This document shows positions 51,813 to 61,005 of a stretch of 64,000 bases of DNA, in pieces. Made by a program: the position numbers and the translations under genes. Source of the stretch: Aliarcobacter trophiarum LMG 25534 (lineage in GTDB: Bacteria; Campylobacterota; Campylobacteria; Campylobacterales; Arcobacteraceae); the NCBI RefSeq assembly GCF_003355515.1, contig NZ_CP031367.1, forward strand, positions 1,178,001-1,242,000, given 5' to 3'. How positions within the stretch are numbered: the stretch's first letter is position 1; the number at the start of each line of letters is the position of its first letter. The notes below the pieces were generated by a model. It ran no database searches. It was given only the letters and a program-made list of their open reading frames with translations, and had not been told where the DNA came from.

Positions 51813-52883
51813 CTATTTCTCTTTAGTTACTATTTGAACTTTTGTATTTGGTTTAAGTTTAGCAATATTTGAAATAATAATTTGCTCACCACCTTTTAAA
51901 CCACCTTTAACTATAACTCCTCCTTTTATCAAATCACCAACAACAACTGGTATTGGTTTTGAGATATTACCCTCTGCCACAACAATTACAACTGTTGCTT
52001 GTGCAGTTTTTAATATTGCATTTTCTGGAACCACAAAAATATCTCCTAAATCAAGATTTGAGATCTCAATTTGTGCAAAATTTCCAACAATTAAATCACC
52101 ATTTGGATTATCTATTTTTGCTCTTAAAAGTAGTGTATCTGTATTAATATCAATAGTTGGCGAAACAAAATCAATAGTTCCATTAAAAAGCTTATCACCT
52201 ACAGATAAAGTAACTTTTGCTTTATTCTCTCTAATTTGACTTAAATATTTATTCATATCATCTTTTGGAAGAGAGAATTCAGCATGAATTGGATTTGTAT
52301 TTGTAATAGTTACAAGTGTTGAATTAGCTGAACTCGTTCCAACTAAATCTCCAATATCTTGTCTTTTTATTCCAGCAATTCCATCTATTGGGCTTGTAAC
52401 TTTTGTATAGTTATATTGAATTTGTGCTTCATCTAAAGCAGCTTTTGAACTCTCATATTGGTATGTAAATTCATCAAACTGCTGAGGACTAATTGATTTT
52501 GTAGATATTAGAGATTTTGCTCTATCAAAATCTTTTTTTGCTTTTGTATAGTTCGCTTTTTTTGAGTTAAGATTTGCCAAATATGTATCTGGTTCTATTT
52601 TATATAAAAGAGTTCCTTTTTTTACAAAAGCACCTTCTGTATAATTTTTCTCCTGCAAAGTTCCAGAAACTCTTGCAATAATATCAACCTGTTCAACAGA
52701 TTTTAAAATTGTTGGGTAAGTTTTATTTGTAGTAAAATCTTTTTTTTCTACTTTAAATACTTGAACTGGAATGGCTGGTGTCTCATCTGCATTTAGATTT
52801 GCAAATGCCATACTTGCCACAAAAAGTGACATTATTGATTTTGTCCATACAATGTGGAATTTTGTTTTACTACTTTTTATCAT
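51813..52883 (-). CDS. RND periplasmic adaptor (membrane fusion protein)
   Basis: The 356-residue AcrA-type protein has a signal sequence (about 15-32, MSLFVASMAFANLNADE), a lipoyl half-motif (VDIIARVSGTLQEKNYTEGAFVKKGTLLYKI), a coiled-coil hairpin (about 100-165), the second lipoyl half (YTKVTSPIDGIAG) and a beta-barrel. No lipobox is evident, so it is probably soluble or anchored by an uncleaved signal. Its start overlaps the TolC-like gene stop by 4 nt. Confidence 0.93.
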   Translation of the reverse strand: MIKSSKTKFHIVWTKSIMSLFVASMAFANLNADETPAIPVQVFKVEKKDFTTNKTYPTILKSVEQVDIIARVSGTLQEKNYTEGAFVKKGTLLYKIEPDTYLANLNSKKANYTKAKKDFDRAKSLISTKSISPQQFDEFTYQYESSKAALDEAQIQYNYTKVTSPIDGIAGIKRQDIGDLVGTSSANSTLVTITNTNPIHAEFSLPKDDMNKYLSQIRENKAKVTLSVGDKLFNGTIDFVSPTIDINTDTLLLRAKIDNPNGDLIVGNFAQIEISNLDLGDIFVVPENAILKTAQATVVIVVAEGNISKPIPVVVGDLIKGGVIVKGGLKGGEQIIISNIAKLKPNTKVQIVTKEK

Positions 52884-54112
52884 CTTATATACTCCTGTAA
52901 TTTTTCACCACTATGGTAAATTATTGTTGCTTTTTTCACCTCTAAATCATTTATAGCTTTTTTATGTTGGCTTATTGCATCAAATTTTTCACTTAAACTT
53001 TGTAAAAAGGCAACATTATCTATTAAACCATTTTCATATTTTGATTTTATAATCTCATAAGCTGTTTGAGAAGCTCTAAGAGTTGCTTCTGTTGATTTTA
53101 TCTTTGCTTTTGATATATCATAAGCTTTTAAAGCTAATTGTAAATCAACATCTGCTTTATTTTTTTCATACTCAAAATTTGATCTACTAGCCAAATACTC
53201 TTTCTGTTTAGACTCATATTTATACTGTGTTTCACCAAAAGAGAATAGATTCCATTTCATATTTGCACTTGCTATATTTTGATGATTTTTTATATCTGTA
53301 TCATTACTTTCTTTATCATAATTTCTATCATAATAGTTATATGTATTATCCAATGTAATTGTTGGATAGTAATCACTTTTTTGTGCTTTTGCAATACTTT
53401 GTTTTGATTGAGTTCCAAAATCTAAAGCTTGAATATCAAATCTAGGATTTTTTTGTACAAGACTACTAACATCTTCAAGTTTTGAACCCTCTGTTATTGA
53501 TACTTTTGTACCTGTAACATACTCAAGATTATGAATAATTGTAATAATATCTAGCTCTACTTCTTGAAGTTCAACAATAGCATTTTGTAATCTTGAAACT
53601 ATCTTTTGAAGTTCATCTTCTGTTGCTGTTCCTGCACTATAAAATCTTCCAACTCTATCTTCTTGAGCTATTAGTTGCTCTATCTCTTTTTGTTTAGCAT
53701 CTTTTCTTGCTATAAAAGAGAGATAATCAAAATAATAATTTACAACTGTAAGAGATAAATCATTTCTAAGTGCATCTACTGATTTCTCACCACTTTTAAT
53801 ATCACTTTCATATCCATCATAAATATCATATTTTTTTCCACCATCAAAAAGCATATAATTTAAACTTCCATAAATATTTGCTCCTTTTTTAGGATTACCA
53901 GCATATTCATGTTCGTTTATAGAGTAAGAAGCTCCTGTATCTAATTTTGGTAAATAACCTCTTTGTACACTTTTATACTCATCTTTTAAAGCATCTAAAT
54001 TTTGTTTAGAAGATTGAACTAATCTATTTTCAATTGTTAAATTTACTAACTCTTCTAAATTTTGACTATATAAAAATATTGGTACTAAAAATGTAAAATA
54101 TATCTTTTTCAT
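52880..54112 (-). CDS. TolC-family outer-membrane efflux protein
   Basis: The 410-residue protein has a signal peptide (about 1-16, FLYSQN) and two repeated outer-membrane-efflux domains with long helices (for example KAYDISKAKIKSTEATLRASQTAYEI, cut here to its key part). It forms the exit channel for the adaptor and permease encoded next. The start follows AGGAGC. A palindromic operator lies 44 nt upstream. Confidence 0.9.
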   Translation of the reverse strand: MKKIYFTFLVPIFLYSQNLEELVNLTIENRLVQSSKQNLDALKDEYKSVQRGYLPKLDTGASYSINEHEYAGNPKKGANIYGSLNYMLFDGGKKYDIYDGYESDIKSGEKSVDALRNDLSLTVVNYYFDYLSFIARKDAKQKEIEQLIAQEDRVGRFYSAGTATEDELQKIVSRLQNAIVELQEVELDIITIIHNLEYVTGTKVSITEGSKLEDVSSLVQKNPRFDIQALDFGTQSKQSIAKAQKSDYYPTITLDNTYNYYDRNYDKESNDTDIKNHQNIASANMKWNLFSFGETQYKYESKQKEYLASRSNFEYEKNKADVDLQLALKAYDISKAKIKSTEATLRASQTAYEIIKSKYENGLIDNVAFLQSLSEKFDAISQHKKAINDLEVKKATIIYHSGEKLQEYIR

Positions 54113-54155
54113 TTTGCTCCTTTATAAATAAAATGAGATTTTATCTATTTTTTTC

Positions 54156-54187
54156 TTAAAATTGTCTTGCTAGAAAGATAATTTTAA
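54156..54187. promoter_or_regulatory. MarR-type operator between the efflux operon and the marR gene
   Basis: A 13-bp inverted repeat with one mismatch, TTAAAATTGTCTT then GCTAGA then AAGATAATTTTAA, is centred in the 100-nt divergent region. Its size and symmetry are those of MarR dimer sites. Bound repressor would block both promoters. Confidence 0.7.
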
Positions 54188-54212
54188 TCTTCTCTTCGAT
54201 ACTATTTCAAGT

Positions 54213-54695
54213 ATGAAGAAACAACATATAGAAGAGTTTTATAAACAAGTCGAGCAAAATAATTGCAATGATATTTTTGCACTATCTTTACCAATGTTAC
54301 TTATAAATAAATATTTACACAATTCCCAAGAGAGTTTTTTTAAGACAAAATATGACCTTTTACACTCAGATATTGATGTATTAGCAGCTCTATATTTTGC
54401 TAACAATGAACATACCTTGACCCCAACAGAGCTTTACGATGCAACTGTTTTTTCAAGTGGTGGTATGACAAAAGTTTTAAAAAAATTACAAGAGAGAGAG
54501 CTTATATTAAAGCAGAGTTCAAAAAAGGATAAAAGAAGCCAAGAGGTTAGTTTAAGCCAAAAAGGTGAAGAGTTAATAGTAGAAGGAATAGAACTTAGCT
54601 CAAAAAAGCTAAAAGATACTTTTTGTGTACTTAAAGAGAAAGAGCAAAAAGAGTTAAAAAAAATTTTACAAAAGCTTCTTTTTTCTATGATATAA
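54213..54695 (+). CDS. MarR-family transcriptional regulator
   Basis: The 160-residue protein has a winged helix-turn-helix (about 65-135): LTPTELYDATVFSSGGMTKVLKKLQE and the wing KKDKRSQEVSLSQKG. It is divergent from the efflux operon and is the likely repressor, releasing the DNA on ligand binding. No Shine-Dalgarno is visible before the ATG, and a -10-like TACTAT at 54200-54205 ends only 7 nt before it, so the mRNA may be nearly leaderless. It abuts the converging regulator gene. Confidence 0.92.
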   Translation: MKKQHIEEFYKQVEQNNCNDIFALSLPMLLINKYLHNSQESFFKTKYDLLHSDIDVLAALYFANNEHTLTPTELYDATVFSSGGMTKVLKKLQERELILKQSSKKDKRSQEVSLSQKGEELIVEGIELSSKKLKDTFCVLKEKEQKELKKILQKLLFSMI

Positions 54696-55361
54696 CTAAT
54701 CTAAAATAGATACCATATATCCTTGTGATGATACATTTTCTATCAAATCTTTAGAAGTTTTTACTCTTAGCCTTTTTATAAATGTTCTAACTCTTTCATC
54801 ACTTATATCTTCTATATCCCATAAAATTTCTTTGATTTTTTGTAGCTTTACAGATGAGTTTTTATTTTCTACAAGTAGATTTATAAACTCTTTTTCCCTT
54901 TTTGTAAGGTTTATAAGCTCACTATTTTTATATAAACTAATTGTCTTTTTTACAAATACAAAACCATCTCTTAGCTTATAGCTTCTCTCTTTATTTATCT
55001 TATTTGATAACTCTTTTAAGTAGTCAATAAAACTTTCAATATCAAAAGGTTTTATAAAATATTTAGAAATTCCCAAATCAATAGCTTGAAGTAACATCTC
55101 TTTTTGGCTATATGCACTTAAAATTATGATAGAAATAGAACTATTTTGATCTTTTATTTTTTTACACATCTCAAGGCCAGATAAATTTGGCATAGTAATA
55201 TCACTTATTACAATATCTGGTTTAAAGGTTTTAAATTTATTAAAACCATCCAATCCATCTTTTGCAGTTGTAACCTTAAAAAATAGCTCTTTTATTGAGC
55301 TTCTTATTAAATTGGCTAATTTTTGCTCATCTTCAACTATTAAAACTCTTAGATTTTTCAT
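54696..55361 (-). CDS. OmpR-type response regulator
   Basis: The 221-residue protein has a receiver domain (E10-D11 acids, phosphoacceptor D54 in IVISDITMPN, Ser in ILSAY and Lys in FIKPF) and a winged-helix output domain with LTKREKEFINLLVEN and RVRTFIKRLRVKT. It overlaps the kinase gene by 4 nt, so the two are a pair. The winged helix shares the style of the other regulators in this window. Confidence 0.92.
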   Translation of the reverse strand: MKNLRVLIVEDEQKLANLIRSSIKELFFKVTTAKDGLDGFNKFKTFKPDIVISDITMPNLSGLEMCKKIKDQNSSISIIILSAYSQKEMLLQAIDLGISKYFIKPFDIESFIDYLKELSNKINKERSYKLRDGFVFVKKTISLYKNSELINLTKREKEFINLLVENKNSSVKLQKIKEILWDIEDISDERVRTFIKRLRVKTSKDLIENVSSQGYMVSILD

Positions 55362-56434
55362 ACTATTTTTGGAAACTTTAGAGTAAATTTCAAGCCATTT
55401 TCTATATTTTCATGCATAATCTCACCTTTAAAACTATTTTCAATAATTATTTTACAAATAAAAAGTCCAAGTCCTGTACCACTACTTTTATGCTTTGTTG
55501 TAAAATATGGTTCATAAATTTTATCAAATAGCTCTTTATGTAAGCCTTGAGCATTATCAATATATTCAAAAATAATAAATTCATCTTTTTTATATGTTTT
55601 AAAAGTTATCTCTTTTTTTGTAATATTTTTTTGAATAAAAGCATCTTTTGAGTTATTTATAAGATTTAAAAGAACTTGAGTTAACTCATTTTTTAATCCA
55701 AAAATCTCCAAATCTTTTACAATATCAAATTTAATATTTATATTTTCCTCTTGCAAAACTCTATTTAAAATCTTTAAAGCCTCATTTATACTCTGATTTA
55801 ATAAAAATCTCTCTTTTTGTTTTTGTGGAGAAAAAAAGTTTGTGAACTCTTCAATTGTATTTGACATACCTAAAATAAGATTTTTTGAGTTTCCATAAAG
55901 ATTTTCAAACTCTTTTTGATTTCTATTTTCAAATGCCTTTTTAAGATTAAACAAGCTTAAATTTAACTCTGTTAAAGGTTGCCTCCACTGATGAGCAATA
56001 TTTGCAAGCATCTGTCCTAAACTTGCCATTCTACTTTGTAAAAATATAATTTTTTGCTTCTCTTCTAACTCTTTTTGAAGCATTACTTCATTTGTAATAT
56101 CATATCTTATAGCTACAAACTCAACAATATTTTCTTCATTCTCATCTAAAATAGGAATAATAGTTGTGTTTAAATAGATATCTTTCCCATTTTTTGATAG
56201 ATTTTTCACTGTTGCTTTATGAACTTCTTTGTTTAAAATTGTATCCCACAAAGTTTGGAAATTCTCTTTTGGAGTATCTGGATGTCTAATTATATTATGG
56301 TTTTTTCCAATTAACTCATCTTTTGTAAAGCCAAAAAGCTTACAGAATTCATCATTTACAAATGTTATAACTCCGTTTATATCAGTTTTTGAGACTATAT
56401 TTGAGTTTTCTATTGCTTTTTGATAACTATTCAT
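55358..56434 (-). CDS. PAS-domain soluble histidine kinase
   Basis: The 358-residue kinase has no membrane segment. An Aer-like PAS domain (about 5-115, with FVNDEFCKLFGFTKDELIGK and HNIIRHPDTPKENF) could hold FAD or haem and sense redox state or oxygen. The H-box is IAHQWRQPLTELNLSL with H148, of the HisKA type seen in NtrB-like and many campylobacterial kinases. The ATPase boxes LLNLINNSKDAF and GTGLGLFICKIII are intact. It is coupled to the regulator gene by ATGA. Confidence 0.92.
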   Translation of the reverse strand: MNSYQKAIENSNIVSKTDINGVITFVNDEFCKLFGFTKDELIGKNHNIIRHPDTPKENFQTLWDTILNKEVHKATVKNLSKNGKDIYLNTTIIPILDENEENIVEFVAIRYDITNEVMLQKELEEKQKIIFLQSRMASLGQMLANIAHQWRQPLTELNLSLFNLKKAFENRNQKEFENLYGNSKNLILGMSNTIEEFTNFFSPQKQKERFLLNQSINEALKILNRVLQEENINIKFDIVKDLEIFGLKNELTQVLLNLINNSKDAFIQKNITKKEITFKTYKKDEFIIFEYIDNAQGLHKELFDKIYEPYFTTKHKSSGTGLGLFICKIIIENSFKGEIMHENIENGLKFTLKFPKIV

Positions 56435-56511
56435 AAGTTTAAATCCTATAAAAATTTTTCTATCCTATCAAAGAAGCTTTTTTTTGTCAATGATAGGAGT
56501 TCAAAATAGAG

Positions 56512-57009
56512 TTAAAAACTACTCCACCAAAGCCTTAGTTTTAAGCCTAAAGTTGAACTATATCCAACTTCACTAAACTTTAGATTTTGTTCTTTATCAT
56601 ATATAAATGTTGTTGGGAAAGCTTTTACATTAAATTTTTGACTTAAAAGTCCATCTTCATCATTTACTACTTTGAAGCTAAGATTTTTATCTTTTAAATA
56701 TTTCTCTATCTCTTCATTACTTCCTGATTGAGTTGCTATTGTGATTACTTCATAATCTTTTGAAAGTTCTTCTATATTTTGCTCTTCTAATGCACATATA
56801 GGACACCAAGTTGCCCAAACATTTAAAAGTAGTGGTTTATCATCTTTTACTATATAATTAGAACCATCTAAAAGAGTAAAAGTTTTGATATCAAGCTTCT
56901 CTTTATTTAAATCAAGAGCTTTGAAATAACTTACTATATTTAAAACTATTATAAATAAAATAGTATATTTTATTAGAGTTTTTAAAATCTTTTTTATCTT
57001 TTCAATCAT
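56512..57009 (-). CDS. TlpA-like thiol:disulfide oxidoreductase
   Basis: The 165-residue protein has one N-terminal membrane anchor (about 12-28) and a thioredoxin fold facing the periplasm with the active site WATWCPICALEE (C69, C72). The cis-Pro loop is AFPTTFIYD. The CPIC pair suggests a reductant for cytochrome maturation or for other periplasmic thiols. It follows the RND gene by more than 70 nt and is probably separate. The partner is not identifiable. Confidence 0.9.
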   Translation of the reverse strand: MIEKIKKILKTLIKYTILFIIVLNIVSYFKALDLNKEKLDIKTFTLLDGSNYIVKDDKPLLLNVWATWCPICALEEQNIEELSKDYEVITIATQSGSNEEIEKYLKDKNLSFKVVNDEDGLLSQKFNVKAFPTTFIYDKEQNLKFSEVGYSSTLGLKLRLWWSSF

Positions 57010-57086
57010 TTATTACCTTTAAAATTTTATAGATTTTATCATTTTATTGTAAATGGCTTTTAACTAAAATAGTTAAATACTCTTTT

Positions 57087-58742
57087 CTAAACTATTTTTT
57101 TCAAACTATTCCTTATAACAACTGGAACAAAAAACATAGAAACCACATAAGAGATTAAAGTTCCACCAATTAAAGCAACTCCAAGCCCACCAAAAACTGC
57201 ATCATTTGCTATTAAAGAACTTGCAAAAACAAGAACTAAAACTGTAAGAATAATAGGTTTTGACCTTGTAGCTGCTGCTTTTGCAATTGCTTCATTTACA
57301 CTTAAGCCTTTTTCTTGTACCAACTGTTTTGCAAAATCTATAATTAAAGTCGAGTTTCTTGAATTTATACCTATTAAAGCAATAAATCCAATAAGGCTAG
57401 TTGCAGTTAGATAAAAAGTATCACTTGTAAAAATATCCATAATAATATGAGCAATAATGACTCCAATTATAGAGATAAAGCTTGAAAGTACAATAGCACC
57501 ACTTAAAGCAAAATTTTTATAATAAACAACCATAAGTAAGAAGATTAAAACCAAGGCTACGATAAATGCCGTTCCTAAATCAATAAATGTATCAAGAGTT
57601 ACTTGTAACTCTCCATCAAAAACTACATCAAATCTCTCTTTGCTACTTTTATCTATAAAACTTAGGTTTAGCATATTTGTTTTTACTACTTCATAATCTT
57701 TGCTAAACTCCTCTATCATTTTTGTTCTTGAGCTTAAAAGTGGATATATTTGACTATCGTTTTGCGTTTCAGCTATTACATTTATAATCTGATTTAAGTT
57801 TTTTGAGTTTATTGTTGGCTCTTTTATACTATTTTTTATAGTTACAAGTTCACTAATACTTATCATTTTTCCCATATTATTCATAATTTTTAGACTATTT
57901 AACTTTGAATTCAAAGATGATATAGAGTTTGAAGATAAATTTTTACTATCATCCAATCTTAAAAATATTGGTATTTGACTCTCTTTTTTGTCATCATTTA
58001 TAACATCAATTTGCATACCTATAAAAGCCAAATACAAAGTAGCTTTTAGATGTTCTAAATCAACAAAACTCATAGTAGCTTTATTGCTATTTATCTCTAG
58101 AGTGTATGTTTGGTAATCCTTAGAGGTTAAAATATCAATATCAACTAAACTATTTTCACTTTTTAATATTTTTGCAACTTTTATTGCAAAATCTCTTTGA
58201 GATTTTAAATTAGCTCCTCCATAAACTTCAGCTACCAAAGATGCCAAAACAGGAGGACCAGCGGGAAGTTGTATGAATTTTATGATAGTATCATCATCTT
58301 TACAAGAGCCATAAACCTCCTGTCTTAACTCATTTACCAAAGAGTAGCTTGTAATTTCTCTATCCTTTGCTCTTTTAATATTTATCATAAGTTCAGCTTG
58401 GCTCTCTTTATGTTTTAATGAACTTTGCTTTACAAGTCCTGCAAAATCTATTGGTTGCCCTTGAGATATAAAAGCTGAAATATCTAAGATATTCTCATTT
58501 TTTTGCAAACTCTTTACTATACAATCTATCTTTTTTTTAGTCTCAAAACTACTACTCCCATCTTTTAAGTCAAGATAGATAGAAAAACTATCAGAATCTT
58601 TATCTGGAAGCATTTTTGCCTTTACTATTTTTGTAGGAAAAGTAAGAATTGCCAAAATAAAAAGAGCTAAAGTTATAAAATAGACCAAAAAAATCTTTTT
58701 TTTACTATTTAAAATATCATATATTACTCTCTCTAGTCTCAT
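57087..58742 (-). CDS. RND efflux permease, C-terminal half
   Basis: The 551 residues match the second half of an AcrB-like protein: an amphipathic entry (MRLERVIYDILNSKKK), helix 7, the second periplasmic loop and helices 8-12 (IGFIALIGINSRNSTLIIDF). At the position of the AcrB helix-10 Lys it has Arg/Asn. Its ATG overlaps the stop of the N-terminal half (ATGA). The natural intact form of such a protein is one chain of about 1,060 residues. See the slippery site at 58742-58748. Confidence 0.9.
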   Translation of the reverse strand: MRLERVIYDILNSKKKIFLVYFITLALFILAILTFPTKIVKAKMLPDKDSDSFSIYLDLKDGSSSFETKKKIDCIVKSLQKNENILDISAFISQGQPIDFAGLVKQSSLKHKESQAELMINIKRAKDREITSYSLVNELRQEVYGSCKDDDTIIKFIQLPAGPPVLASLVAEVYGGANLKSQRDFAIKVAKILKSENSLVDIDILTSKDYQTYTLEINSNKATMSFVDLEHLKATLYLAFIGMQIDVINDDKKESQIPIFLRLDDSKNLSSNSISSLNSKLNSLKIMNNMGKMISISELVTIKNSIKEPTINSKNLNQIINVIAETQNDSQIYPLLSSRTKMIEEFSKDYEVVKTNMLNLSFIDKSSKERFDVVFDGELQVTLDTFIDLGTAFIVALVLIFLLMVVYYKNFALSGAIVLSSFISIIGVIIAHIIMDIFTSDTFYLTATSLIGFIALIGINSRNSTLIIDFAKQLVQEKGLSVNEAIAKAAATRSKPIILTVLVLVFASSLIANDAVFGGLGVALIGGTLISYVVSMFFVPVVIRNSLKKIV

Positions 58743-60292
58743 TTTTTTGCCCCCAAAATCTTCTTAACCAAATATGGAGTAAAAGCATATGCAACAAATA
58801 AGGAAACAGCCAAAGAGATAGGTACAAAAACAGGAAGAGGATGCATAAACTCTCCCATCATTCCACCAACAAAGAACATAGGAATAAATACTAAAATAAT
58901 AGCAATTGTAGCTATATTTGTAGGATTTCCTATCTCATTTGTAGCCTCTATTGCTAAATCTTCTATATTTTTATTTGGTTCCTCTTTTTTATGCCTATGG
59001 ATATTTTCAATTACAATTATTGCAGCATCAACAAGCATTCCCAAAGATACAATCAATGCAAAAAGGGTAATACGATTTACAGTTTCTCCTAGTAAAAACC
59101 CAATAAATAGTGTCAAAGACAAAATCATAGGAACACTCAAAGATACTATTAAAGCCTCTTTAAACCCCAAAGTTAAAATTAAAAGTATAAAAATAATTAC
59201 AATTGAAGTTATCAAATCTTTTATCAAAGCATTTACTGCACTATTTGCGGTATAACCATCATCTCTTGTGATTGTAAACAGTATATTTTTATTTTGTAAA
59301 TCCTCTTTTATACTATTTATGTAACTAAATATCTCCTCATTTATAACTACACTATTTGCACCTTTTAGTTTTGATACCATTAAAGTTATCTGTTTTTGCT
59401 CTTCAAAATTGCTATCTTTTGTATAGATAAAGGCATCTTTTTTGTTTTGTATATCAAAACCTAAATCAATCTTTGCTATATCTTTTAAGTATATTGGAGT
59501 TTGGAAATTATAAGAGATAATTAGATTTTCTAAATCTTTTGGCTCTTTTATAGCTTTTTCTATAGAAAAAACTACTAATTCATTACTCTTTGTATTTGTT
59601 GTTATATTTGGAGTATTAAAGTTTAAACTCTCTATTGCTTTTTTAATCTCTCCTAAAGAGAGATTATATGAGCTTAATCTATTTATATCTACAAGAATAT
59701 TAAACTGGTCTTTTTTTTCACCTTTAAAATCAGTCATTGCTACATCTTTTATCCTATTTATCTCTTTTGATAAACGACTTATTTCATTGTAAATTGTAGG
59801 CATATCTACAAGCTCTTTTCCATCCTTTTTTGCACTATAAAAAGCTATAGTAGCTATTGGAATACCTGTATCGATATCCATAGTTTTTATTATTGGTTGC
59901 ATTGCATTTTTTGGCATCAAATCCATATTTCTCATAACTTGATCATATAATTTTAGATTAGAAAGCTCTTTGTCCTCACCTATATAAAATTGAACCTGTA
60001 CAATTGCTACACTATCATTTGCATATGAGAATATATGTTCAACTCCTTTTATCTCTCTTATTTTTTTCTCTAGTGGCTCAATAATTACTTTTTGAATTTC
60101 ACTAGCTTTTGCATTTGGAAGAGCCACAATTACAACTCCACCACTCACTTTTATTTGTGGATTCTCCTCTTTTGGCATTAAGCTTAAAGAAAAATATCCT
60201 AAAATCAAAATAAAAACACCTAAAATAAGTGTAAGTGGATGGTTTATAAATAGTTTTGCAATTTTTCCAGCACTATTTAACTCTTTGCTCAT
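58739..60292 (-). CDS. RND efflux permease, N-terminal half
   Basis: The 517 residues hold helix 1, the first periplasmic loop (VIVALPNAKASEIQKVIIEP) and helices 2-6, ending right after FTPYLVKKILGAKK. Helix 4 reads SLGMLVDAAIIVIENIHRH, with only one of the two acids found in AcrB, so proton relay may differ. The last codons are GCA AAA AAA TGA, and the A run is a slip site into the second half. Its start overlaps the adaptor gene stop by 4 nt. Confidence 0.9.
   Translation of the reverse strand: MSKELNSAGKIAKLFINHPLTLILGVFILILGYFSLSLMPKEENPQIKVSGGVVIVALPNAKASEIQKVIIEPLEKKIREIKGVEHIFSYANDSVAIVQVQFYIGEDKELSNLKLYDQVMRNMDLMPKNAMQPIIKTMDIDTGIPIATIAFYSAKKDGKELVDMPTIYNEISRLSKEINRIKDVAMTDFKGEKKDQFNILVDINRLSSYNLSLGEIKKAIESLNFNTPNITTNTKSNELVVFSIEKAIKEPKDLENLIISYNFQTPIYLKDIAKIDLGFDIQNKKDAFIYTKDSNFEEQKQITLMVSKLKGANSVVINEEIFSYINSIKEDLQNKNILFTITRDDGYTANSAVNALIKDLITSIVIIFILLILTLGFKEALIVSLSVPMILSLTLFIGFLLGETVNRITLFALIVSLGMLVDAAIIVIENIHRHKKEEPNKNIEDLAIEATNEIGNPTNIATIAIILVFIPMFFVGGMMGEFMHPLPVFVPISLAVSLFVAYAFTPYLVKKILGAKK
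58742..58748 (-). other. A7 slippery heptamer at the junction of the split RND permease
   Basis: On the minus strand the codons Ala-Lys-Lys-stop are GCA AAA AAA TGA. Taken with the A of GCA, the run is A-AAA-AAA, a canonical -1 slippery heptamer placed directly before the stop. A -1 slip continues as ATG AGA CTA, the start of the second half, giving one fused chain. One inserted A in the DNA or mRNA would do the same. Confidence 0.65.
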
Positions 60293-61005
60293 TTTTCATC
60301 CAAATCTATAGTAATTTTTGAATACATAGCTGGGAAAATATTAAAATCCTCTTTATTAAATGCGATTTTAATTATAAAAGAGTGAGCATTTTCTATATAG
60401 TTTGGATAAATAGCTATTATCTCTCCTTTATTTTTAAAGTTTTGTGATGCTATTTCTATATCCACTTTTTTCCCAATTTTTATATCTTTTAAACTACTCT
60501 CAGAAATATTTGCTTTTATTACTAAATCATCTAAATCTGTAAGAATAAGATGTGGCATACCAGGCATTGCCATTTCGCCCTCTTTTATTGATTTTTTTAC
60601 AACAAGAGCACTATTTGGAGCTTTTATTTTTAGATAATTATAATTTGCATTTAGTTCATTTTGTTTTGCTTTTGCAGTAGTCAAATTTAGTTCAAGTTGT
60701 TCATAGTCAAACTTTGAAACTAAATCTTGATTTAATAAATCTTTGTATCTTTTTAAATTTAACTCTAGGTTTTTTATCTGATTTTTCAAAATTTCACTAT
60801 TGTATGCTAAATCTATTGAATCTATCTCATATAAGATTTGACCTTTTTTTACCATATCACCTTCGTTAACATAGACTTTTGTAATAAAACCCATCATTTT
60901 ACTCGAGATAATCTTCTCATTTTGAGAAACTACAACTCCATCCAACTCCAAACTATTTGCAAAAATAGTTGAAAAGGATAAAAATATTAAAGCTAAAAAT
61001 CTCAC
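60289..61005 (-). CDS. RND periplasmic adaptor, short form
   Basis: The 238-residue adaptor has a signal peptide (about 1-17), a lipoyl half-motif (ISSKMMGFITKVYVNEGDMVKKGQ, in part), a coiled-coil hairpin (about 70-120), the returning lipoyl half (YLKIKAPNSALVV) and one beta-barrel. It lacks the membrane-proximal domain of AcrA, so it is shorter than the adaptor at 51813. It overlaps both neighbours by 4 nt. Confidence 0.9.
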   Translation of the reverse strand: MRFLALIFLSFSTIFANSLELDGVVVSQNEKIISSKMMGFITKVYVNEGDMVKKGQILYEIDSIDLAYNSEILKNQIKNLELNLKRYKDLLNQDLVSKFDYEQLELNLTTAKAKQNELNANYNYLKIKAPNSALVVKKSIKEGEMAMPGMPHLILTDLDDLVIKANISESSLKDIKIGKKVDIEIASQNFKNKGEIIAIYPNYIENAHSFIIKIAFNKEDFNIFPAMYSKITIDLDEK

